A stretch of 64,000 bases of DNA from Variovorax sp. dw_308 (lineage in GTDB: Bacteria; Pseudomonadota; Gammaproteobacteria; Burkholderiales; Burkholderiaceae_C), in contig NZ_JAATOM010000025.1 of assembly GCF_019207085.1 (NCBI RefSeq), positions 1 through 64,000 of the forward strand. The letters are read 5' to 3'. The translations under genes were made by a program, and so were the position numbers. Position 1 is the first letter of the stretch; each line of letters starts with the position of its first letter. Below the pieces are notes generated by a model that did not search any database, was not told the origin of the DNA, and saw only the letters and a program-made list of their open reading frames with translations. Of the stretch, positions 7,961 to 16,709 are shown piece after piece.

Positions 7961-9655
7961 ATGAAGCAGATCAATTTCGCGCTCCCTGCGATCGCCGCAA
8001 CGCTCGCACTGACAGCATGCGGCGGCGGTGGAAGCAGTGGTTCCGCCGGATTTGGGCTCGTCCCGCCCGTTGCCGCCGCTCCGGCGGTGGCAACCCCGAC
8101 CGCACCGACTTCGACGCCACCCGCTGAGCAGGCGCCCAACATCGCCGTGACGACCGAAGGGACGGTCGCGGGCGTAGCAGGAACGGACTCCGTCACCTTT
8201 CTGGGCATCCCCTACGCGCAACCGCCAACAGGCAACTTGAGGTGGGCACCGCCCCAGCCGCCGTCCGCGCACAGTGCCGTCCTTCAAGCAATAAAGTTCG
8301 GCAGCGCTTGCGCCCAAGGTCCGGGCATCGAGCCGACCTCGTCCGAAGACTGCCTTTACCTCAACGTGTGGAAGCCCGCAGGGGCAAAACCCGGCGACAA
8401 ATTGCCGACGATTTTCTACATCCACGGCGGTGCTTTCACCCTGGGCTCGGGCGCGCAAGGCCCTGGCACCCTGGCGAGCAGCGGAGTCGTCGTGGTGAGC
8501 ATGAACTACCGTCTGGGCGCGCTCGGGTTCCTGGCGAACAAGGCGCTGCGCGCGGCAAACAAGGACGGCAGCCTCGGAAATTTTGCGTTGATGGACGAAC
8601 TTGCCGCGCTTGACTGGACGAAGAAAAACATTGCGGCGTTCGGCGGCGACCCCGGCAACGTGACGCTCTGGGGACTCTCTGCCGGGGGCACCCAGACCTT
8701 CACCCTGGTGCAGTCGCCGAAAGCAAAGGGACTCTTCCAACGCGCGGTCATGGAGAGCGGCGGATCTGGCGAGTACTCCAATCCGACCATGGACAGTTCA
8801 CTTGCAGTCGGTGATACCGCCGTCGCGAACCTGGGCTGCACCAATGCGGCGGATGTTGTCGCCTGTCTGCGCGCCGTGCCGGTGTCTGCCTTGCTGGCGC
8901 AAGGGGGACTCAAATGGCGTCCGACCGTCGACAACCAGATCGTGACGCAGGTGCCCGCGCGGGCCTTCGAGACTGGCAATTTCAACCAGGTGCCGGTCAT
9001 GATCGGTGGTGTCTACGACGAAGGAACGATCTTCGCGGACACCACGGAGACGGCGGCCAACTATGGGTTGTATCTGCACTCCCTGGCCCCGACGGGATAC
9101 GACGCGACGAAGCTCGATGCGGCGTATCCGGGCGCCAGTTTCGCAGTGCCCGCGCAAGGCTATGCACGTGCCTTGGGTGACTCGTTGTATTCGTGCGCAA
9201 ACAGTTCTCGTCGCACGGCCCTGTCCGCCTGGGTGCCTGTGTACGGCTACGAATTTGTCGATCCGCAGCTCTCGTTCCCGGCTGTCGCCCCCACGGCTTT
9301 CTACTACGGCTCTTCGCATGGCATGGACAGCTACTACCTCACCGGCACGGTCGATGCACTGGCCAGCTATCCCTATTTCGACCAGCGCAACGCCGCGCCC
9401 GATGTCGCCACGATGGCTCAGCGCAAGGCGCTGTCGGTCCAGGTGATGACCTATCTGCTCAACTTTGCGAAGAACAGCGACCCCAACGGGGACGGTCGAA
9501 ATATCACGACGCACTGGCCGCGCTTCACCGGGCCGAGTGACCGCACGATCGTCAGCTTCACATACCCCTCGGTCGTGGCGACAACCAATGCGTTCGAGCA
9601 GGCGCACCAGTGCGACACCGTGTGGGGTCCCGCCGTGTTCCCTCCCCTTTACTGA
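7961..9655 (+). CDS. Type-B carboxylesterase lipoprotein
   Basis: An alpha/beta-hydrolase of the carboxylesterase/para-nitrobenzyl esterase family, 564 residues. The N-terminus is a lipoprotein signal (LALTAC, Cys20), followed by a Gly/Ala/Pro/Thr linker to about residue 60. The catalytic domain shows SEDCLYLNVW, the oxyanion-hole HGGAF (155-159), the nucleophile elbow GLSAG with Ser240, Glu354 in YDEG and His453 in SSHGMD. The usual elbow is GESAG; the Glu to Leu change is unusual but keeps the nucleophile. It probably acts outside the inner membrane, anchored by lipid, and releases an acid or alcohol for its operon partners. The substrate is unknown. Confidence 0.9.
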   Translation: MKQINFALPAIAATLALTACGGGGSSGSAGFGLVPPVAAAPAVATPTAPTSTPPAEQAPNIAVTTEGTVAGVAGTDSVTFLGIPYAQPPTGNLRWAPPQPPSAHSAVLQAIKFGSACAQGPGIEPTSSEDCLYLNVWKPAGAKPGDKLPTIFYIHGGAFTLGSGAQGPGTLASSGVVVVSMNYRLGALGFLANKALRAANKDGSLGNFALMDELAALDWTKKNIAAFGGDPGNVTLWGLSAGGTQTFTLVQSPKAKGLFQRAVMESGGSGEYSNPTMDSSLAVGDTAVANLGCTNAADVVACLRAVPVSALLAQGGLKWRPTVDNQIVTQVPARAFETGNFNQVPVMIGGVYDEGTIFADTTETAANYGLYLHSLAPTGYDATKLDAAYPGASFAVPAQGYARALGDSLYSCANSSRRTALSAWVPVYGYEFVDPQLSFPAVAPTAFYYGSSHGMDSYYLTGTVDALASYPYFDQRNAAPDVATMAQRKALSVQVMTYLLNFAKNSDPNGDGRNITTHWPRFTGPSDRTIVSFTYPSVVATTNAFEQAHQCDTVWGPAVFPPLY

Positions 9656-9672
9656 AACTGGCTGAAAACCTC

Positions 9673-11067
9673 ATGACCGAACAACTTGTCATTGCCCATC
9701 TCGTCGCGCGGCAACCAGCCATCGTGGACTGGCTGAAGACCTTCTTGCGCATCCCCAGCGTGAGCGCCGATCCCGCATATTCCTCCGACATGGCGGCTGC
9801 GCGCCTGCTCTTGCTCGAACGACTGCGCGAGATCGGACTGAGCGGGGTTCGCCTGCTGGATGGAGGCGGTGAGCCAGCGGTCTACGGGGAATGGAATGGC
9901 GCGCCAGGCAAACCGACCTTGATGGTCTACGGCCACTACGACGTACAGCCCGCCGACCCCGTCGAGCTCTGGCGCACCCCGCCATTCGAGCCGACCGAAA
10001 TCGGCGACCGGCTGTATGCGCGCGGAACATCCGACGTCAAGGGCTCGACCACCATCGCGCTCGAAGTCGTTGCCGCATATCTTGCAGTGCAGGGCGGGTG
10101 CCCCGTCAACATCAAGGTGTTCCTGGAGGGTGAAGAGGAAACAGGCAGCCCCACGTTGCGCTCGATCGTCGAGCGCCATCGCTCGCTGCTGATGGCCGAT
10201 GCCGTGTTGTCAGCCGACGGGGGCCGCGCCAGCGCGATGGTGCCGACAATCAATACCGGCGCTCGTGGAAATGCACAACTCGAAGTGCGCTTGCGGACCG
10301 CGGACAAGGACCTGCACTCCGGGCGATACGGCGGCAGTGTGAGAAATGCGTTGCACGAGATGGCGCGGCTTGTCACGTCGCTCCACAACACCGATGGCAG
10401 CGTGGCTGTCGAAGGTTTCTATCTTGGCTCGGCACCACCGACGCCGAAGCAGCGTGCCGACACGGCCGCCTTCCCATACGACGAAGCTGCTTTCTTTTCG
10501 GACGTGGGCGGCAGCTCTCATGGTGAGGTGGGCTTTACGCCGCGTGAACGCGTGACTCTGCGCCCGGCATTGGACGTCAACGGTCTTTGGGGCGGCTACA
10601 CGGGAGACGGTGGAAAGACGATCGTTCCCTGCGAGGCCGGTGTCAAGCTGACCGTACGGGTCGTCGAGGGACAGGATCCTCCGGCCGTCCTTCAATCGAT
10701 CCTGGACCATCTGCGACAGCATTGCCCGAAGGAATGCGCGCTGGACATCGTGGCAATGAACGACGGATCGCCCGCCTCGAGCCTTGCCCCTGATCATCCA
10801 CTCGTGCGCGCCGCGGAGGCGGTTCTCGAGCGGGAGACCGGCCATCGGGCCATACACGTTCGGCTCGGCGCGACCGTGCCGATCACGGCGATCTTCAAGC
10901 AGACATTGGGTATCGACACCTTGATGTTCGGCTACAACCTGCCCGACGAGGATGTTCACGCACCCAACGAGTTCTTCAGGTTGAGCTCGATTCAGGATGG
11001 CACGCGCGCGTGGACAAAGCTCTTCGCCGAACTCGCGAACTATTCGCCTGCGGCATTCGTACGCTGA
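9673..11067 (+). CDS. M20 family metallopeptidase (dipeptidase/ArgE-DapE-like)
   Basis: A 464-residue zinc amidohydrolase starting MTEQLVIAHLVARQP, 17 bases after the esterase gene. The metal-binding residues are present: His88 in VYGHYDVQP, Asp121 in GTSDVKGS, the catalytic Glu pair in EGEEETGS (154-156), Asp182 in SADGG, and the late DEDVHAPNEFF. A dimerisation domain lies between about residues 210 and 330. This subfamily of long M20 proteins cleaves dipeptides and N-acyl amino acids in the cytoplasm. An upstream start at 9610 is possible but would overlap the esterase gene. It is the last gene of the Bug-esterase-peptidase operon. Confidence 0.92.
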   Translation: MTEQLVIAHLVARQPAIVDWLKTFLRIPSVSADPAYSSDMAAARLLLLERLREIGLSGVRLLDGGGEPAVYGEWNGAPGKPTLMVYGHYDVQPADPVELWRTPPFEPTEIGDRLYARGTSDVKGSTTIALEVVAAYLAVQGGCPVNIKVFLEGEEETGSPTLRSIVERHRSLLMADAVLSADGGRASAMVPTINTGARGNAQLEVRLRTADKDLHSGRYGGSVRNALHEMARLVTSLHNTDGSVAVEGFYLGSAPPTPKQRADTAAFPYDEAAFFSDVGGSSHGEVGFTPRERVTLRPALDVNGLWGGYTGDGGKTIVPCEAGVKLTVRVVEGQDPPAVLQSILDHLRQHCPKECALDIVAMNDGSPASSLAPDHPLVRAAEAVLERETGHRAIHVRLGATVPITAIFKQTLGIDTLMFGYNLPDEDVHAPNEFFRLSSIQDGTRAWTKLFAELANYSPAAFVR

Positions 11068-11107
11068 TCCGCCACGCGTTCGAGTGAAGTGTGCTCGGCT
11101 GATCGAT

Positions 11108-12253
11108 TCAGTTCGCATCAATGCGGCCATAAACCCCGTGAGACTCGCCGTTGGGCCCGGCGGCGAAGAACAGGGTCGTCTTGGGCTGGCTGTCGAGACC
11201 GTTGCCGAATGCGATGCCCCACAGGCCGTCGATCACCAGCGGCGCGCCGGTGCCATCCGACAGGGTGCCCAGCATGGCGCCGGTGTTGGGGTCGTAGGCA
11301 TTGATCTTGCCGTCACCAAAATTACCCACCAGCAGCGCGCCGTTGAAGGCGCCGAAGCCGCTGCCAGGCGCCATCGCCATGCCCCAAGGCGCGTTGAGTG
11401 CGCCGCCCGCCCCCACCAACTCCCTGATGAAGGTGCCGGCAGTATCGTAGACGTCGATGAAGCCAAGGCCGGCACCGTCCACCTCGTCATGGGCGTCGGC
11501 ATCCTGCATCGCGTAACTCACGTAGATCAGATTGCCCAGGGCCTGGATGCCGAAGGGGGCAAAACCGGCAGGCAGCGCCGGGTCGTGAAAGGCTCCGCTG
11601 GCGGGGTTGAGCTGGAAGCTGCCGTTGAACACGTCAACTGCACCGTTGTGGAAATCGGTGGCATACAGCAAGTTGGCGCCCCCCGAACTGCCGATGGCCA
11701 GACCTTTGTAGACCTTGCCCGCGCCGCTGCCGTCGTAGACCGCGAGGGCTGCGGTGGAATCGACGGCTGGCGACCATGCGGCCAACATGCCGCTTTCTGT
11801 CGCAAACACGAAGGGGCTGGCGCCGCTCTTGCCGCCGCTCGTCAGCGTGAAGTCGGTGCTGCTGCCGTTGAAGACGATACCGGTCGGGCTCGGCGGGGTG
11901 CTCACGACGAGCGATTGCGGCACGCCATTGCCGTCATACAGGGTGGAGCTGTCCGTGCCGTTGTCGGCCACCCAGACGAAGCCTTTCGGGTTGAAGGCGA
12001 TCCCCCAGGCATTGACCAGATGGGTGTCGCGATTGGTGGCGCTGTACGCGCTGAGGGCAACGTCGGACACCAGGGCGGTGGCGCTGAAGCCGCCAACCAT
12101 GGCGGGCGCGGCCGCGGGTGTGGGCGTGACCATGGGCGCCGGCGTAGCCGCAGGGATGAAAGCCCCGTTGTTGCCGCCGCCGCCGCAGCCTGGGAGGGCC
12201 AAGGCGATGAGCGAGCCGATGAGAAGTGGCCTGCGCGGTAATGAAGTGTTCAT
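11108..12253 (-). CDS. TIGR03118 family exported protein (probable beta-propeller lipoprotein)
   Basis: A 381-residue protein starting MNTSLPRRPLLIGSLIALALPGC; the LALPGC box and following Gly run indicate a lipoprotein. GGAGAG lies just upstream of the ATG. The body matches the uncharacterised TIGR03118 family: LVSDVALSAYSATNRDTHLVNAWGIAF, VWVADNGTDSSTLYDGNG, and the closing LWGIAFGNG. Repeated NAWGIA/APWGMA/LWGIAF blades suggest an NHL/SMP-30-like propeller. Function is unknown. It is divergent from the cytochrome c' gene across a 418-base gap and convergent with the M20 peptidase gene, 40 bases away. Confidence 0.85.
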   Translation of the reverse strand: MNTSLPRRPLLIGSLIALALPGCGGGGNNGAFIPAATPAPMVTPTPAAAPAMVGGFSATALVSDVALSAYSATNRDTHLVNAWGIAFNPKGFVWVADNGTDSSTLYDGNGVPQSLVVSTPPSPTGIVFNGSSTDFTLTSGGKSGASPFVFATESGMLAAWSPAVDSTAALAVYDGSGAGKVYKGLAIGSSGGANLLYATDFHNGAVDVFNGSFQLNPASGAFHDPALPAGFAPFGIQALGNLIYVSYAMQDADAHDEVDGAGLGFIDVYDTAGTFIRELVGAGGALNAPWGMAMAPGSGFGAFNGALLVGNFGDGKINAYDPNTGAMLGTLSDGTGAPLVIDGLWGIAFGNGLDSQPKTTLFFAAGPNGESHGVYGRIDAN

Positions 12254-12671
12254 CGTTGCTCTCCACGGTTGGTCGTTGCGGTGCCGCGCCGAACAGCACC
12301 GGACCGTGAATTCCCGCGGAGGCCGCCGGGGTTCACTGCGTGGAAGTAAGAAAAAGCAAGCGCCAGCATCGACGCGAGAACGGTGCGCCCCCTGCTGCGC
12401 CGGGCTCATGAACCCCTCTGGACAGGGGCCCACCGCGGCTGGCCGCGACCGGGAGTGTTGCAGTTGCGCTCGCCAAAGGCCGTGGCAGGCGACACGCGGA
12501 ACCCGTGCCCAGGCTTCATGGGTATTGAACCGATCGCGCGTTTCCGGGAATGAACGTTCCGCCTCCAGCGCGGAATGAACCGCGCCGTGGGCTGTCTCCA
12601 GTCCCGAACCGCAGCGAATCGAAACCGGTGGGCGCCGTACTCCGCGGTGCGCGAACAAGAAGGACCAACGA
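12254..12671. other. Intergenic region between two divergent exported-protein genes
   Basis: No convincing gene was found in these 418 bases. There is a small hairpin at 12413-12428 (CCCCT, six-base loop, AGGGG) and a short direct repeat GGAATGAAC occurring twice, near 12547 and 12572, ahead of the cytochrome gene. The repeat could be a regulatory site; nothing more can be claimed. Confidence 0.5.
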
Positions 12672-13118
12672 ATGAAGACCCTTGCTCCCCTCATCCTGGT
12701 CGCCACTTGCGGCGGCTTTTCCATGTCGGCCGGCGCGCAGTTCGCCAAGACCGAAGATGCCATCAAGTACCGTCAGAGCGTGATGTTCATCCAGGGCCAG
12801 CATGTCGGCCGTCTGGGTGCCATGGCCGCCGGCAGGGTGCCCTACGATGCGACGGCCGCGGTGGCCAACGCCGAGGTTGTGGCCGAAATATCGAAGCTTC
12901 CCTGGGCCGGATTCGGGCCCGGTACCGAAGGCGGCAAGGCCAAGCCGGAGATCTGGCAGGAGCAGGCGAAATTCAAGGAGCTCAGCGAGAGGTTGATGTC
13001 CGACACCCAGAAGCTCCAGGTCGCCGCGAAAGCCGGCAACCTCGACGCACTGAAAGCCGCCATGGGCACGTTGGGCGAGTCCTGCAAGTCCTGCCACGAC
13101 ACCTTCAGGAACAAGTAG
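12672..13118 (+). CDS. Cytochrome c' (class II c-type cytochrome)
   Basis: A 148-residue periplasmic haem protein. A signal peptide ends near SMSAGAQ, and AQFAKTEDAIKYRQSVMFIQGQHVGRLGAM is the typical first helix of the class II four-helix bundle. The haem-attachment motif CKSCHDTFR lies at the extreme C-terminus, as this class requires. Family members bind NO or CO or act as electron carriers; some protect against nitrosative stress. GAAGGA is found near the start. The following PQQ-type lipoprotein gene begins 94 bases later in the same direction, but co-transcription is uncertain. Confidence 0.93.
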   Translation: MKTLAPLILVATCGGFSMSAGAQFAKTEDAIKYRQSVMFIQGQHVGRLGAMAAGRVPYDATAAVANAEVVAEISKLPWAGFGPGTEGGKAKPEIWQEQAKFKELSERLMSDTQKLQVAAKAGNLDALKAAMGTLGESCKSCHDTFRNK

Positions 13119-13212
13119 CCCCCAGGCTGCCCGCAGCGCGCGCGACCCTTGGCAATAGCTGCGTGGCGTTCTCGCGAGGCCGCCGACCCAACTGGACCGA
13201 TTGAGGAGTCCA

Positions 13213-15093
13213 ATGTCGAACTGGCGCCCGTCGCTTGAGCGGCGGCGAAAGGGCTATGTCTGCACCACCTTGAAACCGAACGTCAAACTGGATGCCATGC
13301 GAACGCCGCCACTCTCCCGCCTTTTCGTGCTGCTGGGCGCGCTGTTTCTTTGCGCCACGATCTTCCTGAGTTGCAGTGGAGGCGGCGGCGGAACTCCAGG
13401 CATCGCCAGCACCGTTGCCAGCGGTTCGGGCGGCCCGACGCCCGCAGCGGTCGGCGGCGGCCCAACGCCCGCCGCGGGCAGCGTCAGCCCGACGACCGCA
13501 GCGGGCGGCGGCAGCACCACCGGCGGGACTGGAAGCACGAGCGGTACCGCCACCTCGCCGGTCGGCGCCGCGGTGTCCGCGGCCGCCGATGTCGTGACCT
13601 ACCACAACGACATTGCGCGCACTGGCCAGAACCTCCACGAAACCATCCTCACGCCCGCGAACGTCAACGCAACGACCTTCGGCAAGGTCGGCTTCTTTAC
13701 GGTCGACGGCAAGGTGGATGGGCAGCCGCTTTTCGTCGGCGCGCTGGCGATGGCCGGCGGCACGCACAACGTGCTGTACGTCGTCACCGAACACGACAGC
13801 GTGTTCGCGCTCGATGCCGACACCGGCGCGCAACTGTGGAAAGCATCGGCACTTGGCGCTGGCGAGACAACCAGCGACGATCACGGCTGCGGCCAGATCA
13901 CGCCCGAGATCGGCATCACGTCGACGCCGGTCATCGACCGCTCACGCGGGACGCATGGCACCATCTTTTTCGTCGCGATGACGAAGGATTCCGGCGGCGG
14001 CTACCACCAGCGCGTACATGCGCTCGACCTCGCGACTGGCGCCGAACAATTGAACGGACCGACCGAGGTCGCCGCGTCGTATCCGGGTAGCGGTCCGAAC
14101 AGTTCGAACGGCCGCGTCGTGTTTGCGCCGTCGTCCTATGCCGAGCGCGCGGGGTTGCTGCTGCTCAACGGCGTCGTCTACACGACGTGGACCTCGCATT
14201 GCGACGGGGGCGCGTACAACGGCTGGATCATCGGCTTCAGCGCGGACACGTTGCAGCAGGCGTCCGTACTCAACGTCACGCCGAATGGTGCGCGCGGATC
14301 GGTCTGGATGAGCGGCGCCGGCCCCGCATCGGATGGCTCATCGATCTACCTGCTCGACGCGAACGGCACGTTCGATACCACCTTGAACGCCAGCGGCTTT
14401 CCTGCGCAAGGCGACTTCGGAAATACCTATCTGAAACTCGGCACGAGCGGCGGGCTGTCGGTCGCGGACTACTTCGCGATGTCGAAGACTGTTCAGGAGT
14501 CCAACGCGGATGAAGACCTCGGCTCGGGTGGCGCGCTTGTGCTGCCGGATCTCGCGGATGCGAGTGGTGTTGTTCGTCATCTCACCCTGGGAGCGGGCAA
14601 GGACAACATCATCTATGTGCTCGATCGTGACTCGATGGGGAAGTTCAACGCTGCTGGCGACAACATCTACCAGGAGATTCCTGCACAGCTGGGCGGCGGC
14701 GAATTCGGCATGCCGGCGTATTTCAACAACACGATTTATTTTGGCTCCGTCAGCGATCACTTGAAGGCGTTCAAGATTGCCGATGCGAGGTTGTCGGCGA
14801 CGCCGTCCAGTCAGACAGGCATGACTTTTGTTTTTCCCGGCACGACACCGAGTGTGTCGGCCAATGGGTCTGCCCAAGGCATCGTGTGGGCGGCCGAGAA
14901 TGGCAACGTTGCGGCGCTGCATGCGTTCGACCCCGGCAATCTCGCTACCGAGTTCTACAACAGCAATCAGATGGGTACGCGTGACCAGTTCGGTGCGGGG
15001 AACAAGTACATCACGCCGATGGTTGCCAATGGGAAGGTTTATGTCGGGACCACGAATGGAGTCGCTGTTTTTGGTCTTCTACCGAAGGGTTGA
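13213..15093 (+). CDS. Exported PQQ-type beta-propeller repeat protein
   Basis: A protein of about 626 residues. A hydrophobic export segment, LFVLLGALFLCATIFLSC, is followed by a low-complexity linker of Gly/Thr/Pro/Ala (about 70 residues). Propeller blades come next, for example YVVTEHDSVFALDADTGAQLW and IYVLDRDSMGKFN, typical of PQQ-dehydrogenase-like or outer-membrane-assembly-like repeats. No CxxCH or obvious PQQ-binding tryptophan docking motifs were recognised, so enzymatic activity is not claimed. GAGGAG four bases before the ATG at 13213 supports this start; an ATG at 13297 directly ahead of the signal peptide is the alternative. The last 600 bases look less G+C-rich than the first part. 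Confidence 0.8.
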   Translation: MSNWRPSLERRRKGYVCTTLKPNVKLDAMRTPPLSRLFVLLGALFLCATIFLSCSGGGGGTPGIASTVASGSGGPTPAAVGGGPTPAAGSVSPTTAAGGGSTTGGTGSTSGTATSPVGAAVSAAADVVTYHNDIARTGQNLHETILTPANVNATTFGKVGFFTVDGKVDGQPLFVGALAMAGGTHNVLYVVTEHDSVFALDADTGAQLWKASALGAGETTSDDHGCGQITPEIGITSTPVIDRSRGTHGTIFFVAMTKDSGGGYHQRVHALDLATGAEQLNGPTEVAASYPGSGPNSSNGRVVFAPSSYAERAGLLLLNGVVYTTWTSHCDGGAYNGWIIGFSADTLQQASVLNVTPNGARGSVWMSGAGPASDGSSIYLLDANGTFDTTLNASGFPAQGDFGNTYLKLGTSGGLSVADYFAMSKTVQESNADEDLGSGGALVLPDLADASGVVRHLTLGAGKDNIIYVLDRDSMGKFNAAGDNIYQEIPAQLGGGEFGMPAYFNNTIYFGSVSDHLKAFKIADARLSATPSSQTGMTFVFPGTTPSVSANGSAQGIVWAAENGNVAALHAFDPGNLATEFYNSNQMGTRDQFGAGNKYITPMVANGKVYVGTTNGVAVFGLLPKG

Positions 15094-15112
15094 TGAAGTC
15101 CCGTAGCCCGCG

Positions 15113-15784
15113 TCAGTCCAGGAAGCGGACCCGGCCCGACTCGAGGTCGTAGACCGCACCGATCAGCTTCATTTCCCCCTCCGCGAGTCGCGCCTGCACT
15201 TCCCCCGTGCCGAGAAGCGCATGGACCGTGTGACGCACGTTGGCCTCGACCGCAGCGTGCAGCAAAGCCTCATGCGGCAGCGACGCATCGAGATCGTCAA
15301 GAGCCGGCCCGATGTTTTCGAGCAGGGCCTCGATCCGGCTCTGTTGGGCGAGGCCATGAAACCTTGAGCCGATCGCGGCATCCACGGCTCCGCACCCTTC
15401 GTGGCCCATGACGACGAAAAGCGGCGTGCGCAGATGCAAACCCGCGTACTGCAGCGTGCCCAGGATCGCGGGCCCGAGCACATTGCCCGCCACGCGAATG
15501 ACGAAGAGCTCTCCGAATGAGGCGTCAAACACGAGCTCGGGCGGCACGCGGCTGTCGCTGCATCCCAGTATCGTGGTGTGGGGATGCTGGCCTTTCGCGA
15601 GGTCCGCGAGGACCTCCTTCTGCACGGTCGGGAAGCGCGCAAGGCCGTTGACGAAACGCTCGTTACCCTCCTTGAGGCACGCAAGCGATTCTTCCGCGGT
15701 GAACGAGTGTGGATTGCTGGCTGCCAAGATTCGAGCTCTCCGAAGTTGCTCGGGAATGCTACCCAACGATGTGGCCAAGGCCAA
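15113..15784 (-). CDS. Beta-class carbonic anhydrase
   Basis: A 223-residue zinc enzyme that interconverts CO2 and bicarbonate. The zinc ligands and catalytic dyad are visible: Cys75, Asp77 and Arg79 in GCSDSRVPPE, then His128 and Cys131 in MGHEGCGAVDAA. The N-terminal NPHSFTAEESLACLKEGNERFVNG is standard for the family. There is no signal peptide, so it is cytoplasmic. The gene is convergent with the PQQ-type protein gene (19 bases apart) and divergent from the hydroxyquinol operon, so it is probably an independent housekeeping function. Confidence 0.95.
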   Translation of the reverse strand: MALATSLGSIPEQLRRARILAASNPHSFTAEESLACLKEGNERFVNGLARFPTVQKEVLADLAKGQHPHTTILGCSDSRVPPELVFDASFGELFVIRVAGNVLGPAILGTLQYAGLHLRTPLFVVMGHEGCGAVDAAIGSRFHGLAQQSRIEALLENIGPALDDLDASLPHEALLHAAVEANVRHTVHALLGTGEVQARLAEGEMKLIGAVYDLESGRVRFLD

Positions 15785-16114
15785 GTCCGGGCGGCCGACG
15801 CTTCTTGCATCTCGTCAAATCACCGATGCAGATGACGGAATCGACGCAGAGACTCGCCGAGATGGGTGGTGCATAAGCAACTCGCGAAGCGTTGCTTCAC
15901 TCGAAACGCGGCGCGCATCCGTGCATGCGCATCACTGTTTCAGCTGGGTGTAAACCGACGTGGATTGAGGCGCTTCTGCCCCCTGCGCAGCGATCCGGGA
16001 ATAGTGTGTATTCCGCTGCAGCGGATGGTGCCCGCCGGCCCGTCCTCCTACCATTTCCCTCAGCCACAGAGCGCCATTCCGGCCTCTGTCCCAGCGAACC
16101 TGAGGAGTGCAGCC
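15785..16114. promoter_or_regulatory. Divergent control region between the carbonic anhydrase gene and the hydroxyquinol operon
   Basis: A 330-base region without a convincing gene. It contains the perfect palindrome listed separately at 15998-16014, about 100 bases upstream of the first operon gene, and a TGAGGAG ribosome-binding site near 16101-16107. It is the expected place for the operon promoter; no clear -35/-10 pair could be assigned. Confidence 0.5.
15998..16014. promoter_or_regulatory. Candidate LysR operator of the hydroxyquinol operon
   Basis: Perfect inverted repeat GGAATA-GTGTG-TATTCC about 100 bases upstream of the flavin reductase start. ATA-N-TAT dyads of this kind are typical of LysR regulators of aromatic catabolism such as BenM/CatM. 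The candidate regulator is the LysR gene at the far end of the cluster (22058-23095). Confidence 0.5.
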
Positions 16115-16666
16115 ATGACCCACGACGCAGTGATCGAAGCAGTCACCCAGACTTTCGAATCAAGCATCTCCGATGCCGAGTTCCGCGAAGCCCTCGCCCA
16201 TGCCGTGACAGCGGTGACCATCGTCACCACCGATGGTCCCGGCGGCATGGCCGGCGTGACCTGCTCGGCGGTCGCCTCCGTCTGCGCGGACCCGCCGACG
16301 CTGCTGGTGTGCATGAACCGCCGCAGCTATGTGAACAGCGTGGTCAAGGCCAACGACGTGTTGTGCGTGAACTGGCTCAGCGCGCACCAGCGCAGCACGT
16401 CCGACCTGTTCGCCGGCGTCGGTGGCGTGCCGATGAAGGAGCGCTTCGAGCAAGGCAACTGGCACACGCTGTCGACCGGCGCGCCCTACAGCGAAGACGC
16501 ACTCGTCGCACTCGATTGCCGCGTCGTCAGCGCAATGGAAGTCGGCACCCACAGCGTATTCCTCGCCCGCGTGCTGGCGACGACGACGCACACCGCAGAG
16601 CACCGCGATCCGCTTGTCTATTGCAAGCGCTCCTATGCAACCACCCAGCCGACAGCTCACGCCTGA
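16115..16666 (+). CDS. Flavin reductase, small component of a two-component monooxygenase
   Basis: A 183-residue flavin reductase domain protein (HpaC/TftC/GraD type). It supplies reduced FAD to the oxygenase encoded next. Recognisable parts are FREALAHAVTAVTIVTTDGPGG, AGVTCSAVASVCADPPTLLVC and SDLFAG, the usual flavin-pocket segments; VLCVNWL and PLVYCKRSY complete the split-barrel fold. TGAGGAG precedes the ATG. It is first in the hydroxyquinol operon, 43 bases ahead of the oxygenase gene. Use of FAD rather than FMN is inferred from the partner. Confidence 0.93.
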   Translation: MTHDAVIEAVTQTFESSISDAEFREALAHAVTAVTIVTTDGPGGMAGVTCSAVASVCADPPTLLVCMNRRSYVNSVVKANDVLCVNWLSAHQRSTSDLFAGVGGVPMKERFEQGNWHTLSTGAPYSEDALVALDCRVVSAMEVGTHSVFLARVLATTTHTAEHRDPLVYCKRSYATTQPTAHA

Positions 16667-16709
16667 GCCAACGGTTTCTTTCGTTCTCCCCCTCCACCAA
16701 GGAACAGCC

